This document shows, piece by piece, positions 45,168 to 53,949 of a DNA stretch of 64,000 bases; the stretch's first letter is position 1; the number at the start of each line of letters is the position of its first letter. Under the pieces are notes generated by a model. It worked only from the letters and a program-made list of their open reading frames with translations, was not told the origin of the DNA and did no database searches. The stretch is from Heyndrickxia camelliae (GTDB lineage Bacteria > Bacillota > Bacilli > Bacillales > Bacillaceae_C): the NCBI RefSeq assembly GCF_002844575.1, contig NZ_PIQO01000003.1, positions 291,979 through 355,978 on the forward strand, written 5' to 3'. The translations under genes and the position numbers were made by a program.

Positions 45168-46262
45168 TTATATTGTAGGATTATCTCCCAAATAATATAT
45201 ATAAAACTTTGAACCTGCACCAATCGTAATATCTTCATTTAATGGCTTTACAAACGGTGTTACTTTATCACCCGCATTGAAATTGTACATGAACGTAGTT
45301 GATAAAAATGGTAAGTTATATACATTACTGTAAGATTCGTCATCAAAATCTCTATCTGTAACTGTACCTCCGACATCATGAGATATGCCAAATCGAACAT
45401 ATCCATTCGCTAAAGTTACCGCAGTTGTAACTTTTATTGTCATATTTATGAGGTATATGCCTTTTCTTGGTATGGTATAAGTATTTCCACCCGTTACGCT
45501 TCCAGATGGGAAGTTTGTTACAGGAGAACCAAGTGTCATTTTATTTGATGCCAACTTAGTCAAAACTTGATTATTTGCTTGATGAATAAGAGCGTGATTG
45601 GTTAAGTTACCACTATGATATATGTCTCTAAGTGGAGTCGTTGGATTATAGGAACTATCCCACGCTTCGAATAAACCGAAAGATGGAGCCATAACTCTGA
45701 CATATGGTTTACCCATTATCCATGTTCTTGCTTTGTCATCTCCAAGCTTTGCAATATCATTTTGTTCCATAGTTGCTAGATTTGAATACGTTACACCATC
45801 GGATAAATAACCGAATATATTATAATCATTTTTAATATACAAAGAACCCTTTACGATTAAACTCAACAACCCTAACGCTTCAAACCGAGTCAGATTTTGT
45901 AAATTAATTATTTTGCCATCGCTGTCAGTAAGTCTATCTCGTAATAAAGGAAAACCTCCACGAGCATCTACAATTTCTGCATTAGAATTACCATTATCAC
46001 CGATAATTAATTCCAATCTTTCACTAGTATCACTTATATCTTTGTTTAAATCAAACAGAGTATCTTGTACCGTTCCATCCCCATGGGTAATATGGTCAGA
46101 ACTATGGGCAGCAGTTGCGTTTTTATGTTCCTCTATCTCATTTGCTCTATTCTTTATTTCTGTATCAATGGTCTCAAAGTTCGCAGACAATGTTGTATCT
46201 ACTTGCTCTGGATCATTTCGATTCGGCAAATACAAATGATAATTAGGTGTGTAATTCGCCAT
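45168..46262 (-). CDS. Tail fibre protein, 364 residues
   Basis: The N-terminus YTPNYHLYLPNRNDPEQVDT and a helical stretch with HITHGDGTVQDTLFDLN are typical of Gram-positive phage tail fibres. The C-terminal domain is beta-rich (TIPRKGIYLINMTIKV, AGDKVTPFVKPL), resembling C1q/TNF-like heads. The start overlaps the stop of the small gene upstream (TAATG), so it is co-translated with it. First gene of the cassette that splits the gp10-like gene. Confidence 0.75.
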   Translation of the reverse strand: MANYTPNYHLYLPNRNDPEQVDTTLSANFETIDTEIKNRANEIEEHKNATAAHSSDHITHGDGTVQDTLFDLNKDISDTSERLELIIGDNGNSNAEIVDARGGFPLLRDRLTDSDGKIINLQNLTRFEALGLLSLIVKGSLYIKNDYNIFGYLSDGVTYSNLATMEQNDIAKLGDDKARTWIMGKPYVRVMAPSFGLFEAWDSSYNPTTPLRDIYHSGNLTNHALIHQANNQVLTKLASNKMTLGSPVTNFPSGSVTGGNTYTIPRKGIYLINMTIKVTTAVTLANGYVRFGISHDVGGTVTDRDFDDESYSNVYNLPFLSTTFMYNFNAGDKVTPFVKPLNEDITIGAGSKFYIYYLGDNPTI

Positions 46263-46486
46263 TAAACATCACTCCATTTCTTCCCGCCAAACTGTTGCCA
46301 AGTGAGTGTTTGCGTCACTTGTGAGGAAGCAAATTGCTCATAACCCGAACGTTTTGCCACATATCCATTCCCAATTACTGCATTTTGCGATTCAGTTAGT
46401 GCATTTTCCGGAATTAGGTTCGCAGCATCTTTGACATTTAATCCTGCGGAGAAGTCTCTAAAGGTTGCTAGTAGCTTAGTACCCAT
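46262..46486 (-). CDS. P22 gp10-like tail factor, N-terminal part
   Basis: 74 residues starting MGTKLLATFRDFSAGLNVKD, then a KRSGYEQF segment as in gp10-like proteins, ending WQQFGGKKWSDV. The sequence GGGAAGAAATGG at its end resembles GGGTGAAAAAATGAC at the start of the main part, consistent with an insertion at this point. It may no longer be functional alone, or the phage may use a two-piece protein. Overlaps the gp4-like gene by 11 bases. Confidence 0.6.
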   Translation of the reverse strand: MGTKLLATFRDFSAGLNVKDAANLIPENALTESQNAVIGNGYVAKRSGYEQFASSQVTQTLTWQQFGGKKWSDV

Positions 46487-47045
46487 AACAATTCACTCCA
46501 TATACATCTCTAATTGCTTCTGGTTGTGTTTTTCGAAAAAAATTAATAAACTCCTGTTTTCTTGCTTGATAATCGCTCCATGCAGCCATTCGTAACTCCT
46601 GTTCATCATCTTGATATTGACGTTTGGCAACAGTATAGAGGATGAATAGGTCATGGAAAGGGGAAGGTATTTGTGGTTCATCGTCCAAGTTTTCAAGATG
46701 TGGTAGTTTCGCACGATAATAAATGTCTAAATCTTTGGATTCGGTTGGAGTTGGTTGGATGATTAGCTTATTTCCCCATAATTTGAAACCTTTTGAGTGT
46801 AAATTATTCAATGGTAGTTGATACAAAAGCTGTGTTCCATCCACTAATTGCCCCATTTCAAGGAAATCAGAAGGTAAATCATACTCTTTTTTGTCTTTCT
46901 CAAGGGGAATAACGGTACTTTGTTGAAATTTCGCATAAGGAGATAGTTCATCCATACAACGGTTAATCCAGCCTTTTAAATCCTCGTTATCCAGCGTGTC
47001 ATCCACATCTTTGTTGATTTCTTCATAAATCTCATTGAGGTTCAT
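46476..47045 (-). CDS. Head-completion / tail accessory adaptor (gp4-like)
   Basis: 189 residues: an N-terminal helical part (EIYEEINKDVDDTLD, GWINRCMDELSPYAKF), YDLPSDFLEMGQL, then a beta part and a long helix. This is the common adaptor that plugs the portal in short-tailed phages. Located between coat and gp10-like genes as in P22-type orders. RBS AAGGAGG. Confidence 0.7.
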   Translation of the reverse strand: MNLNEIYEEINKDVDDTLDNEDLKGWINRCMDELSPYAKFQQSTVIPLEKDKKEYDLPSDFLEMGQLVDGTQLLYQLPLNNLHSKGFKLWGNKLIIQPTPTESKDLDIYYRAKLPHLENLDDEPQIPSPFHDLFILYTVAKRQYQDDEQELRMAAWSDYQARKQEFINFFRKTQPEAIRDVYGVNCYGY

Positions 47046-47066
47046 CCGAATACCTCCTTAATACAA

Positions 47067-47100
47067 ATAAAAAAGAGTGGGAAAATCCCACCCTTACTCT
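47067..47100 (-). terminator. Terminator after small coat-distal gene
   Basis: On the minus strand GGGTGGGA / TCCCACTC followed by TTTTTTATTT. Confidence 0.65.
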
Positions 47101-47237
47101 TTCTCTTGATCTTTAGCAGATTTGAATCCAAACTTCTTGAATGCTGCAGCTTGCACATCATCTCTAGCAAGAAGTTTCACTCCATTTTTATGTGTAAATT
47201 CAATGTGTCTATCATTTTTAACTGCTTTTTTAGCCAT
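47094..47237 (-). CDS. Small basic protein, 47 residues
   Basis: MAKKAVKNDRHIEFTHKNGV, then KLLARDDVQAAAFKKFGFKS. It lies directly after the coat gene with AAAGGATG upstream. Possibly a minor head or decoration protein; not recognised. Confidence 0.55.
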   Translation of the reverse strand: MAKKAVKNDRHIEFTHKNGVKLLARDDVQAAAFKKFGFKSAKDQEKE

Positions 47238-47254
47238 CAATAATCATCCTTTCA

Positions 47255-48091
47255 TTAAGGTGTTGTTGTTGTTTGATGTACGAACAATGCATCTGCTTTA
47301 TTGTTTAATACAAAGGCATCATAACGCTTACGACCTTCTACTAACCATCCATTGATACCAGGAGGATTATCATGAGTCTTGTAATCTTCCAGTTTGTTTG
47401 CTGCAACTGTAGCAATCGGATGGCAGATGATGAAAGGTGTATTAGCCGGGAAGTAAGAAGAAGGAACTTTAATCACTTTCATTCCATCCAATTCTCCAAC
47501 TTGACCGTTAACTAACATCTTTTGTGCTATTTCCGTAGACTTGATGAAAGAAGGATCTAGTTTAATAAGGTTATAGAATCCTGGAGTAACGTATAGTAAA
47601 CGTCCACCTTGAGGAGCCTTATTCTCATCTAATACCTCTGAACCGTTTAGTACCGCTTCATAAGCATTTGTTTTATCAACATCTCCTATTTCAACATTCC
47701 CGTTCGCTGCCGCCGCTGCAGAAATGGTCGCAATACGGTATTTATCAATCTCCGGCACGATGACTTCATCAATTTGACGAGCAAGAGCCTTGCCGGCTTG
47801 CATAACCATTTGTGTATCTTGGTAATTACCGCGATCAATCGTGAAGGTAAATGAACGGTCACGAGTTAATTTCATAGTTTGTAGCGAGTTATCCAACTCT
47901 GCCGCTGTACCGTAACGGTTCGTACCAGACTTAACGTAATCGTTCATTCCTACTGTTGGAATAGAATACACGTTAATGGTATCTACTCCTGCCCAGTTAT
48001 AATCGTGATTTACTGCTACTTCGGTTAAAGATTTCAACTTAAATCGTTCATCAACTTTACTTTCGTACTTTGCTGCTAAATTTACTGCCAT
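47255..48091 (-). CDS. Major capsid protein
   Basis: 278 residues with a HK97-type coat layout: an N-terminal helix, a beta region NVYSIPTVGMNDY, the DRSFTFTIDRGNYQDT spine region, and a C-terminal HPIATVAANKLED domain. It follows the scaffold gene and precedes the adaptor gene, the usual place of the coat protein. Confidence 0.85.
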   Translation of the reverse strand: MAVNLAAKYESKVDERFKLKSLTEVAVNHDYNWAGVDTINVYSIPTVGMNDYVKSGTNRYGTAAELDNSLQTMKLTRDRSFTFTIDRGNYQDTQMVMQAGKALARQIDEVIVPEIDKYRIATISAAAAANGNVEIGDVDKTNAYEAVLNGSEVLDENKAPQGGRLLYVTPGFYNLIKLDPSFIKSTEIAQKMLVNGQVGELDGMKVIKVPSSYFPANTPFIICHPIATVAANKLEDYKTHDNPPGINGWLVEGRKRYDAFVLNNKADALFVHQTTTTP

Positions 48092-48105
48092 TTATATCAC
48101 TCCTG

Positions 48106-48954
48106 TTAGATAGAATTAAATCCTTGTAAGAATACATCTTCACTAGCAACCTCTTGGCTACCGTGTGCAGTCGTACCCGTTACAGGTGCTTTCTGCTTGT
48201 TTGTTTGGTTTTGTGTCAAGCGTTGTACTTTCGCTTGTAATTCTTTGTTTTGGTGCTCCATATACGCATATTTGAGGGGAACTCCTTGCGCTTTAGCTTC
48301 TAGCACCTCTTGAGGGATGGTGTCTTTATTCGGGTCAAATAATCGTCCGTTTACTTGACTGAAATACTCAAAGAATTCATTGTAATCCTTCGTTTCCTGT
48401 TCCTTTTGTTGCGCTGCTTCACGCTCTTGCTGGATTTGTTGACGGAACTTGCGATTCTCAATCATTTCCCTTGCGTATTCTTCTGGAATGTTTTGCTGAA
48501 TGAGTTCATCTAGCATTTGTTGTTCACGTTGTTGACGCGCCATTTCAATAAACTCTTGAGGGTCCATTCCATAATCTTGAGCCATTTCATCAATGAACGT
48601 TAAACGTGGATCCGATTGTAATTCGTTTATTCGTTCTTGAAGCTTGTCATAGTTCATTCCCTTTTGAATCAAAGGAACTGCATCATCATAAGAGATTTCC
48701 TGTTCTTCTTTGTTGTATTTAATCTTGAATTTAGGTTGTTCTTCTTGCTCGGAAGGTTGTTCTTCCTGTGATTGCTCTTCTGGTTGTTCGATATCCTCTA
48801 ATTCTGTTTCGTTGGTATCTACTCCATCCTCTTGGATATCCTCTGTGGAAGTATCGCTAAAATCATCTGGTAAAATAGCATCTTCTTCTGCAGCAAAGAA
48901 CTGTAAATCTAATTTAAGTTTGTCGGTATGGTTGCCGATTGTTTTAAATTCCAA
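48106..48954 (-). CDS. Scaffolding protein
   Basis: About 282 residues, acidic and Glu/Gln-rich with long helices (EQEEQPKFKIKYNKEEQEIS, QQEREAAQQKEQETKDYNEF). The N-terminal KLDLQFFA is the well-known start of many Gram-positive phage scaffolds. The TTG at 48954 follows AAGGAGG and is preferred to the open frame reaching 49008. It assembles the procapsid and leaves before packaging. Confidence 0.82.
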   Translation of the reverse strand: MEFKTIGNHTDKLKLDLQFFAAEEDAILPDDFSDTSTEDIQEDGVDTNETELEDIEQPEEQSQEEQPSEQEEQPKFKIKYNKEEQEISYDDAVPLIQKGMNYDKLQERINELQSDPRLTFIDEMAQDYGMDPQEFIEMARQQREQQMLDELIQQNIPEEYAREMIENRKFRQQIQQEREAAQQKEQETKDYNEFFEYFSQVNGRLFDPNKDTIPQEVLEAKAQGVPLKYAYMEHQNKELQAKVQRLTQNQTNKQKAPVTGTTAHGSQEVASEDVFLQGFNSI

Positions 48955-49023
48955 TGTAAATCCTCCTTCGCTATGGTTGGCGAAAATTATTAAGCCTTTT
49001 ATCGTCATGCTGAGGACAAATAA

Positions 49024-49200
49024 TTAAATGAATTGCTTATAATAGTCGTGTTGCCACTTAACGAAACCAAAACTTTTAGGAATAGCTTGAAAAAATGTTT
49101 TAACTCTTGATTGATGACCCATGAATGACATACTTTCTTTATAAAACCAGAAATAATCTTTGACTAAAGCGACATACATTTTTCTTTTAGTAATTTTCAT
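49024..49200 (-). CDS. Small basic protein, 58 residues
   Basis: MKITKRKMYVALVKDYFWFY at the start; basic and aromatic-rich. The ATG has GAGGAGG upstream. Between portal and scaffold genes; role unknown. Confidence 0.55.
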   Translation of the reverse strand: MKITKRKMYVALVKDYFWFYKESMSFMGHQSRVKTFFQAIPKSFGFVKWQHDYYKQFI

Positions 49201-49209
49201 AAATCCTCC

Positions 49210-49238
49210 TCAAAATAAAAAAGCACCTATTCAGATGC
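49210..49238 (-). terminator. Weak terminator
   Basis: AAGCATC / GGTGCTT stem followed by TTTTTATTTT on the minus strand, at the end of the 46-residue gene. Confidence 0.5.
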
Positions 49239-49367
49239 TTTGTTGTTTGCTAATAATCCAAGTTCATTAGCGATTTCATGTTTAACAGCTTCCCTAAACT
49301 CATAATCAACGTCTAAATTAGCTACTTTCAATACATCTAGTAACAATATAACTTTATTGATATCCAT
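49227..49367 (-). CDS. Small helical protein, 46 residues
   Basis: MDINKVILLLDVLKVANLDV, then a helical acidic tail. RBS AGGAGG, ten bases after the portal gene. Not recognised. Confidence 0.55.
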   Translation of the reverse strand: MDINKVILLLDVLKVANLDVDYEFREAVKHEIANELGLLANNKASE

Positions 49368-49376
49368 ATTTGCCTC

Positions 49377-51185
49377 CTATTTTTTAGCTGCTTTCATTGC
49401 TTCAATATCCAACTTCTTGTTTTGTAATGCTACATCTATTGCGCGGTCATCTTGCATGCGTTGTTCTGCCATCTGTTGTTGTTCTTGCGCCTGTTGTTGT
49501 TGCATCTCTTGCATTTCGGCTTGTTGTTGCTGCATCATCGCTTGTTGTTGCATACGTTGTTCAATATTAGCGATTAACTCCTGTTTCTGTGGTATATATT
49601 CCTCTGGTACACGTTCCAAGTAATCTAGTATGTCTAAATGTCCTTGGTTTAATAGATTATCTAATGTTTGAACACTAGCAATTTCAGACCAATAAGAAGA
49701 TTCCCCAACATCAGCGCGAACATGTAACCACATATCTTTTAATGTGCTGAAATCAAACTGCTCTATAGTTTTCTGTCCGTCACGCTCCATTACAATCGGT
49801 CTAACACCGTAATAAGTACCCATCATATCGAGTAGTATCTTTCCGATATCCTCTACCCATTCATATAGATTCTTTTTCGGTATCTCTAATGGGATAGCAG
49901 ACGATTTTTGGACCGCAATCGTAGCACTTGTATTCTTTGGATCAATGTTACCAAGTGCAGCATCTGAAATACCTAGCGTTTCTTTTGTGTATTGCATGGC
50001 CATATCAATAGCATTCGTGATTTGTGGAGACATATTAGCAGGTTCTAAGTAACCGGCAATGTTACCGATGTTAACTTCTCCACCTAACCCCTTTATCGGA
50101 ATAGCTGAACCAATCATGTTATCCCATACATCAATATAATCAGAGTTGTATACTGCTTTCGGGAAAGAAGTCATCATCAAATGATACATAACCATCGCAA
50201 ACATTCGATTGATAAAGATTTGATTCGGAAGAATCCCTGTGCATATCGCCCGACCATGGTATTGATTCTTTTGTTTCTCCCAATTCAACCAAGCAATAGG
50301 GTATTCTGTTAATCCTGTGTCAATATCTTGATAGATATAAGCATTTTCCACACTTTTACTTGCGTGTACAGTTGTTACTTCTTCTGTAATTGGGTGATTG
50401 TTTTCATCTAAGATAGGATTCCCTTCTTCATCCTTCTTAGTGCGTGTCACTTTCTTTTTACGATAGACAATGATGTACAATGCCTTTCCGTAATCATCTG
50501 CTTCAACCTCAATCTTTCCAGAGTCCCCAGACTGTTCTAAATAACTGTAATCAGACTTAATTTCCCCTTCGTCTGTTGACTGTTTATAACGTTTTGCTTC
50601 TTCTTGAAGGTTTTTTACCATATCTCGACCCGCAATAATGATGTACGGTTGGATATCTACTCTGGAATTGTTGGCATTCCCAAAGAAAACATTGGAACCG
50701 TCCACTAATTCCATTTCGATTTCGCCTTCAATATCAGAATAAGCACCGCCATAAGGTTTTTTAGAGGTATCAAAATAGAAATGAGCGCATGCATCACCTG
50801 TTATTGCTGCATCGTATAGCGCATCTTTAATTTTGAAGTCCATTTTAAACTTCTCTAACAGGTTATTTACCATTGCATTGGTTAACTCTGCACCTTCTGA
50901 CTCTGCTTCCATTTCGGGCGTGGGATTATCATCTGCATATAGCAATGGTTCAAAGTGTATTTTCGTCTTACTAGAGGTTAAAGAAGCAACAAAGAACTGT
51001 ATGACACGCTTAATAATGTTAAATACAGGTTGTGGCATATCCTCAACTTCTAAGTTTCTCCACTGATCACCTTGAAAGAAGGCAATGTTTGCATCCACTG
51101 TGTCGTAGTAGTTCGGTTTCAGCTTGTTATTGTATTGTTTCCCAGCTTCATAAAGTTCCCAGTCTTTCGTGCGCTTACCATTCAA
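49377..51185 (-). CDS. Portal protein (P22-like)
   Basis: 602 residues, the size of P22-type portals and larger than HK97-type. Typical blocks are NIAFFQGDQWRN near residue 30, QPYIIIAGRD near 185, NKNTSATIAVQ-like NTSATIAVQKSS near 425 and a very Gln-rich C-terminal helix (QQQAMMQQQQAEMQEMQQQQ). That tail corresponds to the barrel helix of P22 gp1. It forms the dodecameric DNA gate of the capsid. It carries the second copy of a 54-bp inverted repeat at 50253-50306. Confidence 0.85.
   Translation of the reverse strand: MNGKRTKDWELYEAGKQYNNKLKPNYYDTVDANIAFFQGDQWRNLEVEDMPQPVFNIIKRVIQFFVASLTSSKTKIHFEPLLYADDNPTPEMEAESEGAELTNAMVNNLLEKFKMDFKIKDALYDAAITGDACAHFYFDTSKKPYGGAYSDIEGEIEMELVDGSNVFFGNANNSRVDIQPYIIIAGRDMVKNLQEEAKRYKQSTDEGEIKSDYSYLEQSGDSGKIEVEADDYGKALYIIVYRKKKVTRTKKDEEGNPILDENNHPITEEVTTVHASKSVENAYIYQDIDTGLTEYPIAWLNWEKQKNQYHGRAICTGILPNQIFINRMFAMVMYHLMMTSFPKAVYNSDYIDVWDNMIGSAIPIKGLGGEVNIGNIAGYLEPANMSPQITNAIDMAMQYTKETLGISDAALGNIDPKNTSATIAVQKSSAIPLEIPKKNLYEWVEDIGKILLDMMGTYYGVRPIVMERDGQKTIEQFDFSTLKDMWLHVRADVGESSYWSEIASVQTLDNLLNQGHLDILDYLERVPEEYIPQKQELIANIEQRMQQQAMMQQQQAEMQEMQQQQAQEQQQMAEQRMQDDRAIDVALQNKKLDIEAMKAAKK
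50253..50306 (-). repeat. 54-bp inverted repeat (copy B) within portal gene
   Basis: Coding strand for YPIAWLNWEKQKNQYHG. It is matched in inverted orientation at 44817-44870 with one mismatch. This is the native context, since it is in frame and conserved in portal sequence. Confidence 0.9.
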
Positions 51186-51386
51186 TTATTCCACCTTCTT
51201 CCGTTGCAAAGCCTTGGAAACGTCATAGTTCATGAGCTTCTGAAAATCTTCTTGAATCTTCTTTGCTTTGATTAGCTGTTTTTCATCTATTTCAACAGGT
51301 TTCCCCTGCTTTTTTCCGTATTTCGTTCCCATGTAGAACACAACAAAAAAGACTACTGGAGTCAGTAGCCCTAAAAGAAATTGCAT
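51186..51386 (-). CDS. Small membrane protein, 66 residues
   Basis: An N-terminal hydrophobic helix (FLLGLLTPVVFFVVFYMGTK) followed by a charged tail. It ends exactly where the portal gene begins. Unknown role. Confidence 0.6.
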   Translation of the reverse strand: MQFLLGLLTPVVFFVVFYMGTKYGKKQGKPVEIDEKQLIKAKKIQEDFQKLMNYDVSKALQRKKVE

Positions 51387-51637
51387 TATTCATCATCCTC
51401 TATATACTGCCAAGAAGGAATAAAGGCAGATTCTTTATATTTTGGATCACACTCTTTATCATCTATATCCCATTTTAAAACAGTAGGTTGTGAAATTACC
51501 CATCCATCTCTGTAAAAGTCATATTCAATCAAAATGCCATCGCTTGCTCTTACATCTATTAAATCTAGTAAAATAGCATTCGCATTGCCTTCTGTTCTAG
51601 GATATTCTAATTTGACCCTCTTGATTTTCTTATTCAT
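51386..51637 (-). CDS. Unknown protein, 83 residues
   Basis: A beta-rich acidic protein (VKLEYPRTEGNANAILLDLI). The ATG at 51637 follows AGGTG; the frame is open to 51652. Overlaps the next gene by one base. Not recognised. Confidence 0.6.
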   Translation of the reverse strand: MNKKIKRVKLEYPRTEGNANAILLDLIDVRASDGILIEYDFYRDGWVISQPTVLKWDIDDKECDPKYKESAFIPSWQYIEDDE

Positions 51638-51645
51638 CTTCTCAC

Positions 51646-52986
51646 CTACCATTTTCTAAACGCATTTACCTGTGGTTTTCCACCGGTTATTTTCTTAATT
51701 GCCTTTGCATGCTTTTCTTGTGGTGTCGGATTGTCTGGGTCACTCTTCTTTTGTTCATGCTCCTTAAATTTCATAACCTCGTCATTGAGTGCGTAACGAA
51801 CTGCATCAATGGAATGGTTATTCTTATCCGGGAAGTCTGCTTTAAAGTTCCCATTAGCATCCTTCTCCAACTCATACGTTAAGAACTCTCTTGCAGTCTC
51901 TGGACACCGTATATCATCTATAATGATAGCTTCTAAGCTTTGTAGAAACTTAATTCCGTATTTAATACTGTCTGGACCTTTCTTAGCTGCACGTATCTTT
52001 AAACCGTATTGTCGTAACTCATGAATGGATTTCGGTTCGGCAGCATCCGCAGTAATGAAGTCATTATCCTTGTTTTCCTCTTTGATGTGTTCGTATAAAC
52101 TTCTGTTTGATAGTCCAACTTTATATAACTCATGAAATATATATAAACGTTTCTTCTTCCTGTCATAGTGCATAACAGGATAAGAAACAGGATCTATTGC
52201 ATAACCAAAGTCTAAACCACGTTTAATATTGTAGAAGTCTTTTATTTCTTCATCGGTTATTCGCTTAATTTTAACGTTATCGAATACCTCTCCACCTGTT
52301 CCTGTAACTTCTCCCAGGTATTCATGCTCATACGCTTTCGGCTTAGTCTGTTTCAAGTGTTCGGCTTCTACTATAAACTGTTCCCCAAGCCATTCTGGGT
52401 CTACTGATAAGTAATTGCTATGATGTACCAATCTATCCTCTCTGGATAAAAGCTTTTCTGCATTCACCCAGTTGTTCGCTGATTGTGGAGGGTTGTAAGA
52501 ATAGAATACAGTAAACTTTTTACCGCCACGCATTAAAGATTGATTAATCATACGAACTTCTTCCATGCCTGTGAATTCGTCTAATTCCTCGTACCAGATG
52601 AATTTACAATATCCTCTAGCAAACTTCATAGACTTAATCTTTTTCGGCTTATCAGCACCACGAAAACGTATTTGCTGGCCAGTGGGAAGGTACGTAATAA
52701 CCAATTTTGCATCTGGAATATGCCAATACTGTTCTACTCCTAAAACGTCAATCGCCCAAACTAATTGGTCAAATACGGATTCTTTAAGAGTGTCTTTTAC
52801 TTTACGAAGCACTACCGCATTCGCATTTGGATCACGCATAATACCCAATATCAATTCAATCGCAATAAAAGAGGACTTGGTACTACCACGTCCACCAGAT
52901 AACCAATAATGTGTATGACCATCATTTTTTAGGTCTTTATGAACTTCTTTGAAGGATGGAGCGATTACTTGCGATAATCTAGTCAT
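51646..52986 (-). CDS. terL: Terminase large subunit
   Basis: 446 residues. The ATPase Walker A variant GGRGSTKSSF is near residue 31 and Walker B FIWYEELDEF near 132. The nuclease domain has acidic residues in RGLDFGYAIDP, ITADAAEPKSI and NHSIDAVRYAL. It cuts and pumps phage DNA into the procapsid through the portal. Overlaps the small-subunit gene by eight bases. Confidence 0.93.
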   Translation of the reverse strand: MTRLSQVIAPSFKEVHKDLKNDGHTHYWLSGGRGSTKSSFIAIELILGIMRDPNANAVVLRKVKDTLKESVFDQLVWAIDVLGVEQYWHIPDAKLVITYLPTGQQIRFRGADKPKKIKSMKFARGYCKFIWYEELDEFTGMEEVRMINQSLMRGGKKFTVFYSYNPPQSANNWVNAEKLLSREDRLVHHSNYLSVDPEWLGEQFIVEAEHLKQTKPKAYEHEYLGEVTGTGGEVFDNVKIKRITDEEIKDFYNIKRGLDFGYAIDPVSYPVMHYDRKKKRLYIFHELYKVGLSNRSLYEHIKEENKDNDFITADAAEPKSIHELRQYGLKIRAAKKGPDSIKYGIKFLQSLEAIIIDDIRCPETAREFLTYELEKDANGNFKADFPDKNNHSIDAVRYALNDEVMKFKEHEQKKSDPDNPTPQEKHAKAIKKITGGKPQVNAFRKW

Positions 52987-53401
52987 CTATATCATCTACT
53001 ATCGTGACACCTAGATTACCTTCAATATTTTTGTTTTCTGTCCACATTGCATAGCGTTTACCGAGTAGTTCGGCTGCTTTTGTTCTGTCTTTGATTCCAG
53101 CGTCTACATCAACTATGGAAATGCCTTTCTTTGTTGGTACAGGAACTTCCTCGCTTATTTCTCCACGCATTACTTTTGTTAAGTATTCAAGGATTTCATC
53201 CCTTGATGCTATGCGATTATTTTGATTTTGCTCTGCAATTTCATCAATGTATGCTTTAACCTTAACATTTCTTAACAATCTACTTGCTGCTGCTTCTGCT
53301 GCATTGCCTTTTGCCTTATATCCAGCCTGTTTGTATGACTCTGTAGCATTGCCTGTTTCAAGGAATAAATCAGCGAATTTTTTCTGTCTTTCGTCTAGCA
53401 T
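52979..53401 (-). CDS. terS: Terminase small subunit
   Basis: 140 residues of the terminase_2 type: an N-terminal helix-turn-helix (RQKKFADLFLETGNATESYKQAGY), KGNAAEAAASRLLRNVKVKAYI, and an acidic C-terminus. It recognises the packaging start site, often within or near its own gene or just upstream, which would be the gap at 54423-54958. Confidence 0.9.
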   Translation of the reverse strand: MLDERQKKFADLFLETGNATESYKQAGYKAKGNAAEAAASRLLRNVKVKAYIDEIAEQNQNNRIASRDEILEYLTKVMRGEISEEVPVPTKKGISIVDVDAGIKDRTKAAELLGKRYAMWTENKNIEGNLGVTIVDDIDD

Positions 53402-53423
53402 TACATATCACCAACCTCCTAAG

Positions 53424-53567
53424 TCATGTATGAAATTTAATTTTTCTTCCACATTTTCCACACACATTAACCATGTCCCAAGTTTCAAAATCCATGAATG
53501 GCTTATCAGAAATAAATAAATGCTTGCAAGTGATTTGCTTAACTTTTCGCTTTATCCATTTAAACAT
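53424..53567 (-). CDS. Small zinc-finger-like protein, 47 residues
   Basis: MFKWIKRKVKQITCKHLFIS with a later CGKCG, giving Cys/His ligands for a zinc knuckle. The ATG at 53567 has GGGAGGG upstream. Confidence 0.55.
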   Translation of the reverse strand: MFKWIKRKVKQITCKHLFISDKPFMDFETWDMVNVCGKCGRKIKFHT

Positions 53568-53589
53568 AATGAATACCCTCCCGTTCAAT

Positions 53590-53904
53590 CTAATCACTAG
53601 GGAAACGTTCTTCAATTAATTTAATAGCTTCTCCATAACTCATATCTTCTGGAATATTTTCTATGAATGCTAAAACCTCTTTATCTAATATATTTCCTCC
53701 TCGATTCCGAGCCAACACGAATTCTGGTATCTCATCGATCTCAATCCTAACCCATTTTGTTAAGGGTGGTTTATCTGTTATACGACTACAATTCGCGCAA
53801 ATCTCGATTAGTCTTGTTCTTTTCAAAGGCTTTCTTTTATGGTATTGTTCTTCAGTTATTATCTCTGGTTCTGGATGTTCACATTCACAAATATAAGCGA
53901 GCAT
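53590..53904 (-). CDS. Unknown protein, 104 residues
   Basis: N-terminal MLAYICECEHPEPEIITEEQ and a later CANCSR suggest a zinc-binding part. The C-terminal helix ends FIENIPEDMSYGEAIKLI. The ATG at 53904 follows GGGGGG. Unknown role. Confidence 0.55.
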   Translation of the reverse strand: MLAYICECEHPEPEIITEEQYHKRKPLKRTRLIEICANCSRITDKPPLTKWVRIEIDEIPEFVLARNRGGNILDKEVLAFIENIPEDMSYGEAIKLIEERFPSD

Positions 53905-53949
53905 ATAATCCCCCCAAAAATAAAAAAACACCCGGATGGATGCTTTATT

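Noticed and set aside
49357..49623. Cys/Ser-rich plus-strand ORF
   Set aside because: It is the antisense of the Gln-rich portal C-terminus; the Cys content comes from CAG/CAA repeats read backwards.
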